DNA from: an uncultured beta proteobacterium
Lineage (GTDB): Bacteria; Pseudomonadota; Gammaproteobacteria; Burkholderiales; Burkholderiaceae_C
Direction of reading: 5' to 3'
Assembly (NCBI GenBank): GCA_903870955.1
Contig: CAIQEX010000774.1
Coordinates: 1 to 7,449 of the forward strand
Length of the DNA stretch: 7,449 nt
The stretch's first letter is position 1; every line of letters starts with the position of its first letter. A program made the translations under genes and the position numbers. Shown here piece after piece: positions 1-6,591 of the stretch. Below the pieces are notes generated by a model that worked only from the letters and a program-made list of their open reading frames with translations, made no database searches and was not told the DNA's origin.

Positions 1-59
1 CTTTGCCCAAGCCGGTGGAACGCGCGCCGTTGGCGGCGCTCATCAAGGGCTTGCTGTAA
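1..59 (+). CDS. C-terminal end of a receiver-domain protein (partial)
   Basis: The third frame is open from the window edge to a TAA at 57-59 and encodes LPKPVERAPLAALIKGLL. A Lys-Pro pair followed by a hydrophobic helix at the very C-terminus is what receiver (REC) domains look like after beta5: the conserved Lys contacts the phosphoryl group and the last helix is alpha5. The protein therefore probably ends in a receiver domain, either a response regulator or another hybrid kinase. It is co-directional with the hybrid kinase that starts two bases after its stop, so the two are likely co-transcribed and may work in one phosphorelay. Only 18 codons are visible. The receiver assignment rests on the KP motif and the context. 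Confidence 0.6.
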   Translation, partial: LPKPVERAPLAALIKGLL

Positions 60-61
60 CC

Positions 62-2965
62 GTGGCAGAGCCGACACCCACCCAAGGGCCCACGCCTGCC
101 CGTCAAGGCGCATCCGGTGCTTTTGACGACGCCACGCTTGCGGCCCTGTTCGGCGCCATGCCCAGCGCTGTGGTCTATTTGCGGCTGGAAGCTTCGGAAG
201 CTTCGGAAGGTGCCGAAGCCGACTTCACCCTGCTGCATGTCAATCCCGCGTTTCACTCCCTGATCGGTCTGCCCCTACAGGTGGGAAGCCGCTGGAGCAC
301 CTGGCCGGGTGCCAATGAACCGCATGACTTCAGTCTGCGCCGGCTGCTGGCCCAAGTGGTCTTGGACCAAAGTCCGCAGACCTTCGAGCATTATTTGCCG
401 ATCGTCAACAAGTGGTTTCTAGCCAGCGCCTATAGCCCGAACCCGGGGCACCTGATGGTGGTCTTTAACGACGTCAGCGGCGCGCACCTTGCAGCAGAGG
501 CGCTGCGCAAAAGTGAGCTGCAACAACGCACACTGATCGACGCCTCCCCGGTGCCGATTGCCTTGTACGACGCATCGGGCAAGGTCCTATACCTGAATGC
601 AACTTTTGTGAGTACCTACGGCTATACGCTGTCTGACGTTCCGCATCTGGATCAGTGGTGGCCCAAGGCCTATCCGGATCCGGACTATCGTGCGCAGGTG
701 ATTTCCAAGTGGGAGACGCGTCGACAACAAAGCCTGCGTGAGGGCACGCCGTTTGAACGCTTTGAGGTCAACCTGCAGTGCAAAGACGGCAGTCAGCGCA
801 CGGTGCTGGCAGGCATGGCACATCTTGGCAGTGCCTTTGACCATGCCAATCTGGTGGTGCTCTACGACATCACTTTCCATCGCAATGCGCGCCAGGCCGT
901 GGCCGATGCCCAGGCCTATGCCGAGTTGATCCTGGAGTCCATGGGCGAAGGTCTGTGCCAGGTCGACAAAGAGGGGACGCTGACTTTCATCAGCCCGGCG
1001 GGGGCGAAGTTGTTGGGTTACAAGCCTGAGGAAATGATCGGCAAGAACGCCCATGCACTGTTTCACCACAGTGACCCCAACGGTAATCCCTACCCGGCTG
1101 AATCCAGTGGGGCCTTGGCGGCCTTGCGCGAGGGTGCGCCATTTTCAAGGGACTCCGAGGTCTTCTGGCGCAAGGATGGCAGCAGCTTTCCGGTGCACTA
1201 CGTCAGTTCCCCGATGCTGGTGGGGGGCGTACAAAACGGTGCCGTGGTGACCTTCAGGGATATCAGCGAAGAGACGCGAATTCGCCGTGCATTGCAAGAC
1301 AACGAGACCAAACTGCACCAGGTGAATGAGACATTGGAGTCGCGCGTGCGCGAGCGCACCCAGGCCTTGGCCGCGGCTCTGGAAGTTGCTGAGTTGGCCA
1401 AGCGCAGTCGGGGGCAGTTTCTGGCGAATGTGAGTCATGAAATCCGCACGCCGATGAACTCCGTGATGGGCATGGTCTACCTGGCGCTCAAGACCGATCC
1501 CAATCCGATGCAGCGCGACTACCTGGAAAAGATCAAGCAGTCAGGGGCGCACCTGCTGGGCATCATCAACGACATTCTGGATTTTTCCAAGATCGATGCA
1601 GGCAAGCTGGAACTGGAATGCGGCACCTTCGATCTGGAGCAGGTGCTGCAGCACATCGTCAATGTGGCGGGTGGCAAGGCGGCAGAGAAAAGGCTCGCTC
1701 TGAAGCTTGAGATCGAACCGCAGGTGCCCAAGCTGCTGCGCGGTGATGCCCTCCGGTTGGGGCAGATACTGATCAATTTTTTAATCAACGCCATCAAGTT
1801 CACGGATCAGGGCCGCGTGACCATCCGGGTGCGTGCTTTGCAACCCCTGGCAGAGCACGCGGTAGCCGACAGTTGCCAACTGCGCTTTGAGGTGGAAGAC
1901 ACCGGGATTGGAATCGACGAGAGCCAGTGTGCACGCTTGTTTGAGTCGTTTGAGCAGGGCGACGCATCCACCACGCGCAGGTATGGCGGCACCGGGCTGG
2001 GCCTGGCCATCTGCCGGCAACTGGCAATTTTGATGAACGGCGAGGTGGGTGTTACCAGCCGCTTGGGCGTGGGCAGCACCTTCTGGTTTGTGGCCAGCTT
2101 TCAGCAGGCACAGGATGCACGCCTGCAGGTCCGGGCACTGACCAGCGTGGACGAAGCGATTGCAAGCCTGCGCGACAAAAAGATGTTGGTGGTGGACGAC
2201 AATGATTTCAATCTGGACGTGGCCCGTGGCCTGCTGGAGGATATTGGTGTGCGCGTGGTTACCGCAGAAAACGGCGCGCTGGCATTGGATGCGTTGCACA
2301 ACACCACATTTGACTGTGTGCTGATGGATATGCAGATGCCTGTGATGGATGGTCTGGCCGCCACGCGCAGCATTCGCAGCGACCCTGCAACCGCCAAAAT
2401 CGTGGTCGTCGCCATGACCGCCAATGCTGGCCTGGAAGACCACAACCGGTGTCTGCAAGCCGGCATGAATGACGTGCTGACCAAACCGATTGATCCCGAT
2501 CTCCTGTTTATGACCCTGGCCAAGTTGCTGCGCCCACGGCATGCGTCTACAACGGAGTCCAAGGGGCCCATGGACCCGCGCACCCCACTGAAAGCCCAGC
2601 CCGAACTACCGGACATCAGCGCATTTCCCGCCTGGGACGCCCAGGCCTTGACGCGTATCGTGGGCGATAACCCCGCAGCCCATGTACGTTTGCTGGATAA
2701 ATACCTGCTTACGGCCCACGACACCCTGGACACCCTTCGCAAGGCTGCCGAGGCCGGCCAGTGGACCGGTGTGGCCGACCAGGCGCACAAACTCAAATCC
2801 TCGTCGCGCTCGGTGGGTGCCATGCAGCTCGGCGCGTTGTGCGAGAACCTTGAGCAGGCCGGGCGTGAAAACAAGGTCGAACTGTGCAAATTGCTGCTGG
2901 AGTCCGTGACACAGGCCTATGCGCAAGTGCAAGTTCGCATTCAAGAAAAACGCACATCCACCTGA
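62..2965 (+). CDS. Soluble PAS-containing hybrid histidine kinase with receiver and HPt domains
   Basis: This 967-residue sensor kinase carries a full phosphorelay (His-Asp-His). Domains in order: a divergent PAS-like region (about 25-145); a PAS domain (about 150-275); a third PAS (about 284-404, ending in the typical TFRDISEE); a coiled-coil linker (405-447); HisKA with SHEIRTPMN and phospho-acceptor His459; HATPase_c with N-box Asn576, G1 motif DTGIGI (613-618) and G2 motif GGTGLGL (642-648); a receiver with acidic pair Asp712/713, phospho-acceptor Asp756, Thr786 and Lys808; and a C-terminal HPt with AHKLKSSS, His909. All catalytic residues are present, so it should be active. I see no membrane segment or signal peptide, so the input is probably cytoplasmic and read by the PAS domains; the ligand or cofactor cannot be told. 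GTG at 62 is chosen because it lies two bases after the upstream stop with AAGGG at 45-49. An in-frame ATG at 158 is an alternative. The output regulator is not in the window. Confidence 0.95.
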   Translation: MAEPTPTQGPTPARQGASGAFDDATLAALFGAMPSAVVYLRLEASEASEGAEADFTLLHVNPAFHSLIGLPLQVGSRWSTWPGANEPHDFSLRRLLAQVVLDQSPQTFEHYLPIVNKWFLASAYSPNPGHLMVVFNDVSGAHLAAEALRKSELQQRTLIDASPVPIALYDASGKVLYLNATFVSTYGYTLSDVPHLDQWWPKAYPDPDYRAQVISKWETRRQQSLREGTPFERFEVNLQCKDGSQRTVLAGMAHLGSAFDHANLVVLYDITFHRNARQAVADAQAYAELILESMGEGLCQVDKEGTLTFISPAGAKLLGYKPEEMIGKNAHALFHHSDPNGNPYPAESSGALAALREGAPFSRDSEVFWRKDGSSFPVHYVSSPMLVGGVQNGAVVTFRDISEETRIRRALQDNETKLHQVNETLESRVRERTQALAAALEVAELAKRSRGQFLANVSHEIRTPMNSVMGMVYLALKTDPNPMQRDYLEKIKQSGAHLLGIINDILDFSKIDAGKLELECGTFDLEQVLQHIVNVAGGKAAEKRLALKLEIEPQVPKLLRGDALRLGQILINFLINAIKFTDQGRVTIRVRALQPLAEHAVADSCQLRFEVEDTGIGIDESQCARLFESFEQGDASTTRRYGGTGLGLAICRQLAILMNGEVGVTSRLGVGSTFWFVASFQQAQDARLQVRALTSVDEAIASLRDKKMLVVDDNDFNLDVARGLLEDIGVRVVTAENGALALDALHNTTFDCVLMDMQMPVMDGLAATRSIRSDPATAKIVVVAMTANAGLEDHNRCLQAGMNDVLTKPIDPDLLFMTLAKLLRPRHASTTESKGPMDPRTPLKAQPELPDISAFPAWDAQALTRIVGDNPAAHVRLLDKYLLTAHDTLDTLRKAAEAGQWTGVADQAHKLKSSSRSVGAMQLGALCENLEQAGRENKVELCKLLLESVTQAYAQVQVRIQEKRTST
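188..205 (+). repeat. Two tandem copies of a 9-bp unit (GAAGCTTCG)
   Basis: The unit GAAGCTTCG occurs twice head to tail inside the kinase gene and is followed by a degenerate third copy. Each unit contains the 8-bp palindrome GAAGCTTC. The repeat encodes Glu-Ala-Ser twice in an acidic stretch (residues 43-53) of the divergent first PAS-like region. Because the unit is a multiple of three, gain or loss of a copy would keep the frame. Confidence 0.8.
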
Positions 2966-2976
2966 ACCTTGACCCC

Positions 2977-3996
2977 ATGCCCCAGCACCCCATCCTCAGC
3001 ATTCAGCCCCTTTCCTTTCCCTGGCAAACCATAGACCCATTTTTGTTCTGCGTGCATCACCACGATGCCTATCCTGCGGGCAACGCCCGGATGGGGCCGC
3101 AGGCAGCGCTGGCCGGTCGCAACCTGGGGCAGGACTTCTCCGGCAAAGACGGTTGGAGCATGTACCACGGTGAAACCGTGCCCGGCTTCCCCGCGCACCC
3201 GCACCGTGGCTTCGAGACCGTGACCATCGTTCGCGAAGGCCGCATTGACCACTCCGACTCGGCCGGTGCCACGGCACGCTTCGGCGACGGTGATGTGCAG
3301 TGGCTGACTGCAGGCAAGGGCATTGTTCATTGCGAAATGTTTCCCCTGCGCCACACGGACAAGCCCAACCCCACCGAACTGTTCCAAATCTGGCTCAACC
3401 TGCCGGCCAAGAGCAAAATGGCCGAGCCGCACTTCACCATGTTCTGGAACGAAGATATTCCCAGGCACGTGGCCCGTGATGCGAACGGCAACACCACCCA
3501 CATCGCCTGCATTGCGGGCACCTTGACCGGCGACGCCTGCTTGCCACCACCGCCAGACTCCTGGGCCTCTGAGCCGGATGCCGATGTCGCCATCCTCACC
3601 CTGAAGATGGCGCCCGGTGCAGGCTGGACACTACCGCCTGCGCGCAGTGCCAAAACGCGTCGCCAGCTGTATTTTTTCAGTGGCACAACGCTCAGCATCG
3701 CCGGGCAAAAGGTGGTGCCGGGCCATGCGGTTGAAGTGGCGGGCGACGTCGCCATTGAACTGCAAAACGCAGACCAGGAGGCCGAGCTATTGCTCCTGCA
3801 GGGCCGCCCGATTGGCGAGCCGGTGGCGCAATACGGCCCCTTCGTCATGAACACCCAGGCCGAAATTCACCAAGCCTTTGCCGACTACCGCCGCACCCAA
3901 TTTGGCGACTGGCCCTGGGGTGCGAGCGACCCGGTCCACCCGCGCGACAAGGGCCGCTTTGCACTGCATACCGATGGACGGGTGGAGGAGCGTTGA
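2977..3996 (+). CDS. Pirin family protein (bicupin)
   Basis: The 339-residue product has the pirin signature. The N-terminal cupin carries HPHRGFETVT with His74 and His76, and GIVHCEM with His118 and Glu120. These four match the metal ligands of characterised pirins (two His in HPH, then His and Glu in H-x-E). A second, less conserved cupin half follows (about 205-290). Pirins bind non-haem iron; some bacterial members have quercetin 2,3-dioxygenase activity and others modulate partner proteins, so the reaction cannot be fixed here. It should be cytoplasmic, as no signal peptide is seen. ATG at 2977 is chosen because family members begin shortly before the PHPILSIQ-like stretch. The open frame runs upstream to 2884, but that part overlaps the kinase. 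No clear Shine-Dalgarno precedes the ATG, and it lies 11 bp after the kinase stop, so translation may depend on reinitiation. The methyltransferase start overlaps its stop. Confidence 0.93.
   Translation: MPQHPILSIQPLSFPWQTIDPFLFCVHHHDAYPAGNARMGPQAALAGRNLGQDFSGKDGWSMYHGETVPGFPAHPHRGFETVTIVREGRIDHSDSAGATARFGDGDVQWLTAGKGIVHCEMFPLRHTDKPNPTELFQIWLNLPAKSKMAEPHFTMFWNEDIPRHVARDANGNTTHIACIAGTLTGDACLPPPPDSWASEPDADVAILTLKMAPGAGWTLPPARSAKTRRQLYFFSGTTLSIAGQKVVPGHAVEVAGDVAIELQNADQEAELLLLQGRPIGEPVAQYGPFVMNTQAEIHQAFADYRRTQFGDWPWGASDPVHPRDKGRFALHTDGRVEER
3984..3990 (+). promoter_or_regulatory. Strong Shine-Dalgarno (GGAGGAG) of the methyltransferase gene
   Basis: GGAGGAG lies inside the last codons of the pirin gene, five bases before the ATG at 3996. 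It fixes the methyltransferase start at this ATG rather than the adjacent TTG at 3993. Together with the one-base overlap of TGA and ATG it indicates translational coupling of the two genes. Confidence 0.85.
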
Positions 3997-4961
3997 TGGG
4001 CGCTGAAGCGCCACTCTCCATGCACGCCCTGCTGGACACCATCTCGGAGATGGTCACCACCCACAACGGCACGACCGACGCGCAACGCATCTTTCATGGA
4101 CGGGGTGGGCTCCGCCCCGGCTGCGAACACTTGGCGTTGGACTTTTATCCGCCGGTGTTTGTGCTGACCAGCTTCCAGCCATTGACTGACGACGCGTTGG
4201 CAACGGTGCAGAGCGCACTTGCCGAACGTTGGCAGCAACTCATGCCGGGCGTGCCGCTGAACTGGGTCTACCAGTGCCGCACCGAAGGCCCGGCAGAAAC
4301 CCGGTTGATGGCGGGCGCCGTGCCCGAGCCACATGAGGTGACCGAGTGCGGTGCACGCTATCGCGTGCATGTGCTGAAGGGCCAGAACCACGGCCTGTTT
4401 CTGGACATGGCCGCCGGGCGGCAATGGGTCAGCACGCATGTGGCCAACCGGGTCGACCAGCGCGTGCTGAATTTGTTTGCCTACACCTGCGCGTTCTCGG
4501 TGGTGGCACTGCGCGCTGGTGCACGCCATGTGCTGAATGTGGACATGAGCCACGGCGCCATCGGCATTGGCCAGCAAAACCACCAGCTCAATGGCCTCAC
4601 CACCGGGGCCAGTTTTTTTCCGCACGACATCTTCAGCACCTGGGGCAAGATCACCCGCGCCAGCCCGTATGACCTGATCATTGTGGACCCGCCGAGCTAC
4701 CAAAAAGGCAGCTTCGTTGCCACCAAGGACTACGCAAAACTAATGCGCCGCCTGCCCGATTTATTGATGCCCGGTGGCTACGCGCTGCTGTGTCTGAACG
4801 CACCGGAATTGGGTGCAGACTTTCTGAAAAACCAGATGCAGGAGATTGCACCCAGCATGCGCTTTGTCGAGCGCATTGCCAACCCGGTTGTGTTCGCCGA
4901 TGTGTCGGAAGACAGGTCGCTCAAGGTGCTGCTGTTTCAGGCTTCGATGGTGGTTAGCTAA
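3996..4961 (+). CDS. Class I SAM-dependent methyltransferase, RlmI-like (COG1092 type)
   Basis: The 321-residue product has a Rossmann methyltransferase core in its C-terminal two thirds. A GLFLDMAAGR segment (about 133-142) matches the GLFLDxRxNR stretch preceding motif I in COG1092 enzymes. Motif I is VLNLFAYTCAFS (157-168), the acidic residue after beta2 is in NVDMS (181-185), and motif IV is DLIIVDPPSY (226-235). DPP-aromatic motifs mark methyltransferases acting on nucleic-acid bases or other planar nitrogens and carbons; RlmI, the best-known relative, makes m5C in 23S rRNA. The N-terminal 110 residues do not look like the PUA domain of RlmI, so the substrate (rRNA, tRNA, protein or small molecule) is open. 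The start is set by GGAGGAG five bases upstream, and the ATG overlaps the pirin TGA by one base. Pairing with pirin suggests a shared operon but not necessarily a shared pathway. A hairpin starts right after the stop. Confidence 0.88.
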   Translation: MGAEAPLSMHALLDTISEMVTTHNGTTDAQRIFHGRGGLRPGCEHLALDFYPPVFVLTSFQPLTDDALATVQSALAERWQQLMPGVPLNWVYQCRTEGPAETRLMAGAVPEPHEVTECGARYRVHVLKGQNHGLFLDMAAGRQWVSTHVANRVDQRVLNLFAYTCAFSVVALRAGARHVLNVDMSHGAIGIGQQNHQLNGLTTGASFFPHDIFSTWGKITRASPYDLIIVDPPSYQKGSFVATKDYAKLMRRLPDLLMPGGYALLCLNAPELGADFLKNQMQEIAPSMRFVERIANPVVFADVSEDRSLKVLLFQASMVVS

Positions 4962-5002
4962 GCGGGTGCGTTGCGTATTTCACAATGCGCTTTCGCACAC
5001 GC
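4962..5002 (+). other. Compound hairpin abutting the methyltransferase stop (possible 3'-end structure)
   Basis: Bases 4962-4970 (GCGGGTGCG) pair with 4994-5002 (CGCACACGC) over nine positions with one G-A mismatch. Inside a small TT/TTT internal loop, 4973-4978 (GCGTAT) pairs with 4985-4990 (ATGCGC), including one G-U, around a six-base loop TTCACA. The structure begins at the base after the TAA. No T-run follows, so it is not a standard intrinsic terminator. It could be an mRNA 3'-end stabiliser, a pause site, or part of a Rho-dependent end. Confidence 0.45.
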
Positions 5003-5012
5003 CAACCTTCGC

Positions 5013-5036
5013 CATGCAAGGCTATTTGAATGCATG
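5013..5036. repeat. Inverted repeat upstream of the BLUF gene (possible operator)
   Basis: CATGCA at 5013-5018 is repeated in inverse orientation as TGCATG at 5031-5036, with a 12-base AT-richer spacer. The centre-to-centre distance of 18 bp is within the range seen for dimeric regulators. It lies 38 bp before the BLUF start codon, where a promoter would be expected, but I find no convincing -35/-10 pair. Six-base repeats are easily found by chance. Confidence 0.22.
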
Positions 5037-5073
5037 TAAATTTTTGCCACACAGTCACATTAGGGGAAAAGTG

Positions 5074-5508
5074 ATGGCCTTGTTTCAACTGATTTACATG
5101 AGTACGCTCGCGACAGATGAGCCCGACATACTGCACGGCATTCTGGATTCGTCGGTGCGGAACAACCCGCGCAAAAATATCACCGGAATGATGTTGTACT
5201 CCGAGGGCAGTGTGCTGCAGGTGCTTGAAGGTGAGAAAGACGACGTGCTGGAACTCTTCAGGGTCATTGAACGGGACGTGCGCCATAGCGGGATTTACCT
5301 GCTGATCGAAAGCGAGATTTCCACGCGGAATTTTTCCTCCTGGAGCATGGGGTTCAGGCGGCTGTCCCAGGCGGACCTGGCCAAATTCCCCGCCGCCGCA
5401 CAAGTCTTCAAAGCCCGTACCAACGAACTCGCGCTGCGCGTTCAACCTGGTACGGCGCTCATCGTTTTGAAGTCGTTTGTTGAAGATTCGATGGGCACGG
5501 ATTCTTGA
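5074..5508 (+). CDS. Short single-domain BLUF blue-light photoreceptor
   Basis: The 144-residue protein is a BLUF domain (about 1-95) with a short helical tail (about 97-144), the size of stand-alone receptors such as PixD and BlsA. The flavin-site residues are all there with correct spacing: Tyr8 (LIYMS), Asn31 (RNNP), Gln49 (LQVLEG), and Trp90 and Met92 (WSMGF). The ITGMMLY and ERDVRHSGIYLL segments are also typical. Blue light should rearrange hydrogen bonds of bound FAD through Tyr8 and Gln49. There is no output domain, so it presumably signals by binding a partner protein, which is not identifiable here. ATG at 5074 follows AGGGG (5062-5066) at seven bases. The open frame extends back into the methyltransferase gene, but that part has no family similarity. 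Flanking gaps of 112 and 126 bp suggest it is transcribed on its own. Confidence 0.94.
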   Translation: MALFQLIYMSTLATDEPDILHGILDSSVRNNPRKNITGMMLYSEGSVLQVLEGEKDDVLELFRVIERDVRHSGIYLLIESEISTRNFSSWSMGFRRLSQADLAKFPAAAQVFKARTNELALRVQPGTALIVLKSFVEDSMGTDS

Positions 5509-5536
5509 GAGCAGGAACGACACGAAGCGAGCGTGC

Positions 5537-5550
5537 ACGTAGTTTTACGT
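5537..5550 (+). repeat. Small perfect hairpin downstream of the BLUF gene
   Basis: ACGTA (5537-5541) and TACGT (5546-5550) form a five-base stem around a GTTT loop, 28 bases after the BLUF stop. GTG at 5533-5535 and CAC further out could extend it with an internal loop. No T-run follows, so it is at best a weak transcript-end element. Confidence 0.25.
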
Positions 5551-5588
5551 AGACACATCTGCGCCACTTACGGAAGACGCACGGGTTG

Positions 5589-5636
5589 ATTGCCCAGAAA
5601 CTCTCCACATCATCTTCAAATGTGGGAGTGGGCAAT
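5589..5636 (+). promoter_or_regulatory. Long 5' hairpin covering the ribosome binding site and start codon
   Basis: The right arm, 5620-5636, is a run of 17 bases that all find Watson-Crick partners to the left. ATGTGG (5620-5625) pairs with CCACAT (5605-5610), GAG (5626-5628) with CTC (5601-5603), and TGGGCAAT (5629-5636) with ATTGCCCA (5589-5596). The left arm has bulges of one and four bases, and the loop is CATCTTCAA. The paired arm contains the Shine-Dalgarno GGGAG (5624-5628) and the A and T of the ATG at 5635. If it forms in the mRNA it would block initiation of the downstream cassette until melted or displaced, as in an RNA thermometer or a trans-acting switch. The function is inferred; the pairing is visible. 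Confidence 0.5.
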
Positions 5637-6426
5637 GCAAACCGAATCAATCAGCCAGAAACTGGAACGCACGGCCAATGAACGCGTGTGGTGGCTGCGG
5701 GCCGGGGGCGTCGTGGCGACCGTTGCGCTGGTGGCGTTGTCGGCACCGCTGATCTGGTCGGCCGTTTCGGCTGGGGTGGGCCTACTCGCCTTGGCGGCCA
5801 TTGCAGCTGTGGGCGTGGCCGCCAATATGGCACTCCCGCTGGGAATGCAAAAGCTCGAAAACCGTTTGTTGCGCTTGCGCAAGGCTGAGGCACAGCGCAA
5901 CCCGATCGAACAGCTGCAAAACGAAGTCATGCGCCGGGCGGAAAGGCTGGTGACCTTTCGCAATGCCCTGGTCAAGGTGGGAGGGCAGATCGAGTCCATC
6001 CAGCAAATGATTGAAGAGGGGCAGGAAAAATTCTCGGGCCCGGTATTGGCTCGGCAAGCGCGTGCGCTGGAACGCCTCAGGGACTTTCATAGTCTCAATA
6101 TCGCCCGTCTGAACCAGGCCCAGTCCGCACTGCAGGACTTCAAAAACACCGTGCAGCAAAAGCAGGCCGAATGGCAGATTGCATTGGCCATCGACGACGC
6201 CACCCGGGCACTCGATCCCAACGCGGCCGAGACCTTGATACAGGACCTGCTGGCCGACACCGCGCTACGAACGGTGCAGGACCGTTTCAACAATGTGTTC
6301 GCCGAGCTGGATGTGCAACTCAACAGCATGGACGCACCGACGCGCGACTTTCTGGACCGAGGCAGCCGGACCCGTATGGAAGCCTTGACGCTGCCCACTC
6401 AGGTTGTCAGCAGGAGCCGCACATGA
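5635..6426 (+). CDS. Membrane-anchored coiled-coil protein of unknown function
   Basis: I do not recognise the family of this 263-residue protein. A short basic and polar N-terminus (1-23) is followed by a hydrophobic block (about 24-66, rich in Ala, Val, Leu and Gly) that can form two membrane spans as a tight hairpin. The rest is a long, charged, Gln/Glu/Arg-rich helical region with heptad character (about 72-182), then a further helical segment with IDDATRALDP near 186-195. A two-span hairpin would place both ends on the same side, probably the cytoplasm. The shape recalls membrane-associated scaffolds such as PspA-like proteins, but I see no specific motif. ATG at 5635 is chosen for GGGAG six bases upstream; an in-frame ATG at 5620 lacks such a site. 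The gene overlaps the next by ATGA, indicating coupling, and its initiation region lies in a hairpin. Confidence 0.8.
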   Translation: MQTESISQKLERTANERVWWLRAGGVVATVALVALSAPLIWSAVSAGVGLLALAAIAAVGVAANMALPLGMQKLENRLLRLRKAEAQRNPIEQLQNEVMRRAERLVTFRNALVKVGGQIESIQQMIEEGQEKFSGPVLARQARALERLRDFHSLNIARLNQAQSALQDFKNTVQQKQAEWQIALAIDDATRALDPNAAETLIQDLLADTALRTVQDRFNNVFAELDVQLNSMDAPTRDFLDRGSRTRMEALTLPTQVVSRSRT

Positions 6427-6572
6427 AATTCTGGAAGTTGCTCTGCGCCGCTGGCTGCATTGGGTTTCTGTTGATTCTTCTTCTGGCCTCGTTAACGCAA
6501 GGGCCAGGCAGCAATGACCGCTCCGACCCGAACGGCCCACGTCTCGCTCCACACATTCCCATCGCCAACTAA
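6423..6572 (+). CDS. Small single-span membrane protein (49 residues), unknown
   Basis: ATG at 6423 overlaps the TGA of the preceding gene as ATGA, and AGGAG (6412-6416) lies six bases upstream, so this small gene is well supported despite its length. The product starts with a basic MKFWK, then has a hydrophobic span of about 18 residues (6-24, very Leu-rich), then a polar tail rich in Pro, Asn, Asp and Gly (25-49). It looks like an inner-membrane protein with its tail in the periplasm, or an uncleaved signal anchor. Cys8 and Cys12 are in the span. AAGC at 9-12 faintly resembles a lipobox, but the hydrophobic stretch before it is too short. The TAXI-like gene follows 19 bp on, so a role with that periplasmic protein is possible. 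I know no family for it. Confidence 0.75.
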   Translation: MKFWKLLCAAGCIGFLLILLLASLTQGPGSNDRSDPNGPRLAPHIPIAN

Positions 6573-6591
6573 ATTCTTAACGGAGGAAATT

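Noticed and set aside
1781..2889. Long minus-strand open frames (253 and 262 codons) opposite the kinase gene
   Set aside because: They lie opposite a fully motif-supported gene, have no recognisable domain, and are rich in residues typical of antisense frames in GC-rich DNA.
2884..2976. N-terminal extension of the pirin frame starting inside the kinase gene
   Set aside because: The extra 31 residues have no family similarity and would overlap the kinase HPt end. The ATG at 2977 fits pirin N-termini.
3885..4703. Minus-strand open frame of 272 codons across the pirin/methyltransferase junction
   Set aside because: It overlaps two well-supported genes and shows no family motif; it is a GC-driven shadow frame.
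4846..5073. N-terminal extension of the BLUF frame into the methyltransferase gene
   Set aside because: BLUF domains start a few residues before the key Tyr, and AGGGG precedes the ATG at 5074; the extension has no domain.
5509..5588. Promoter for the membrane cassette in the BLUF downstream gap
   Set aside because: TTGAGA at 5505-5510 could pass as a -35 box, but no -10-like sequence sits 16-18 bp further on. I see no supportable promoter by eye.
6423..6458. Lipobox reading (AAGC, Cys12) of the 49-residue protein
   Set aside because: Only about four to six hydrophobic residues precede the Cys and the hydrophobic stretch continues past it, so a membrane span fits better.
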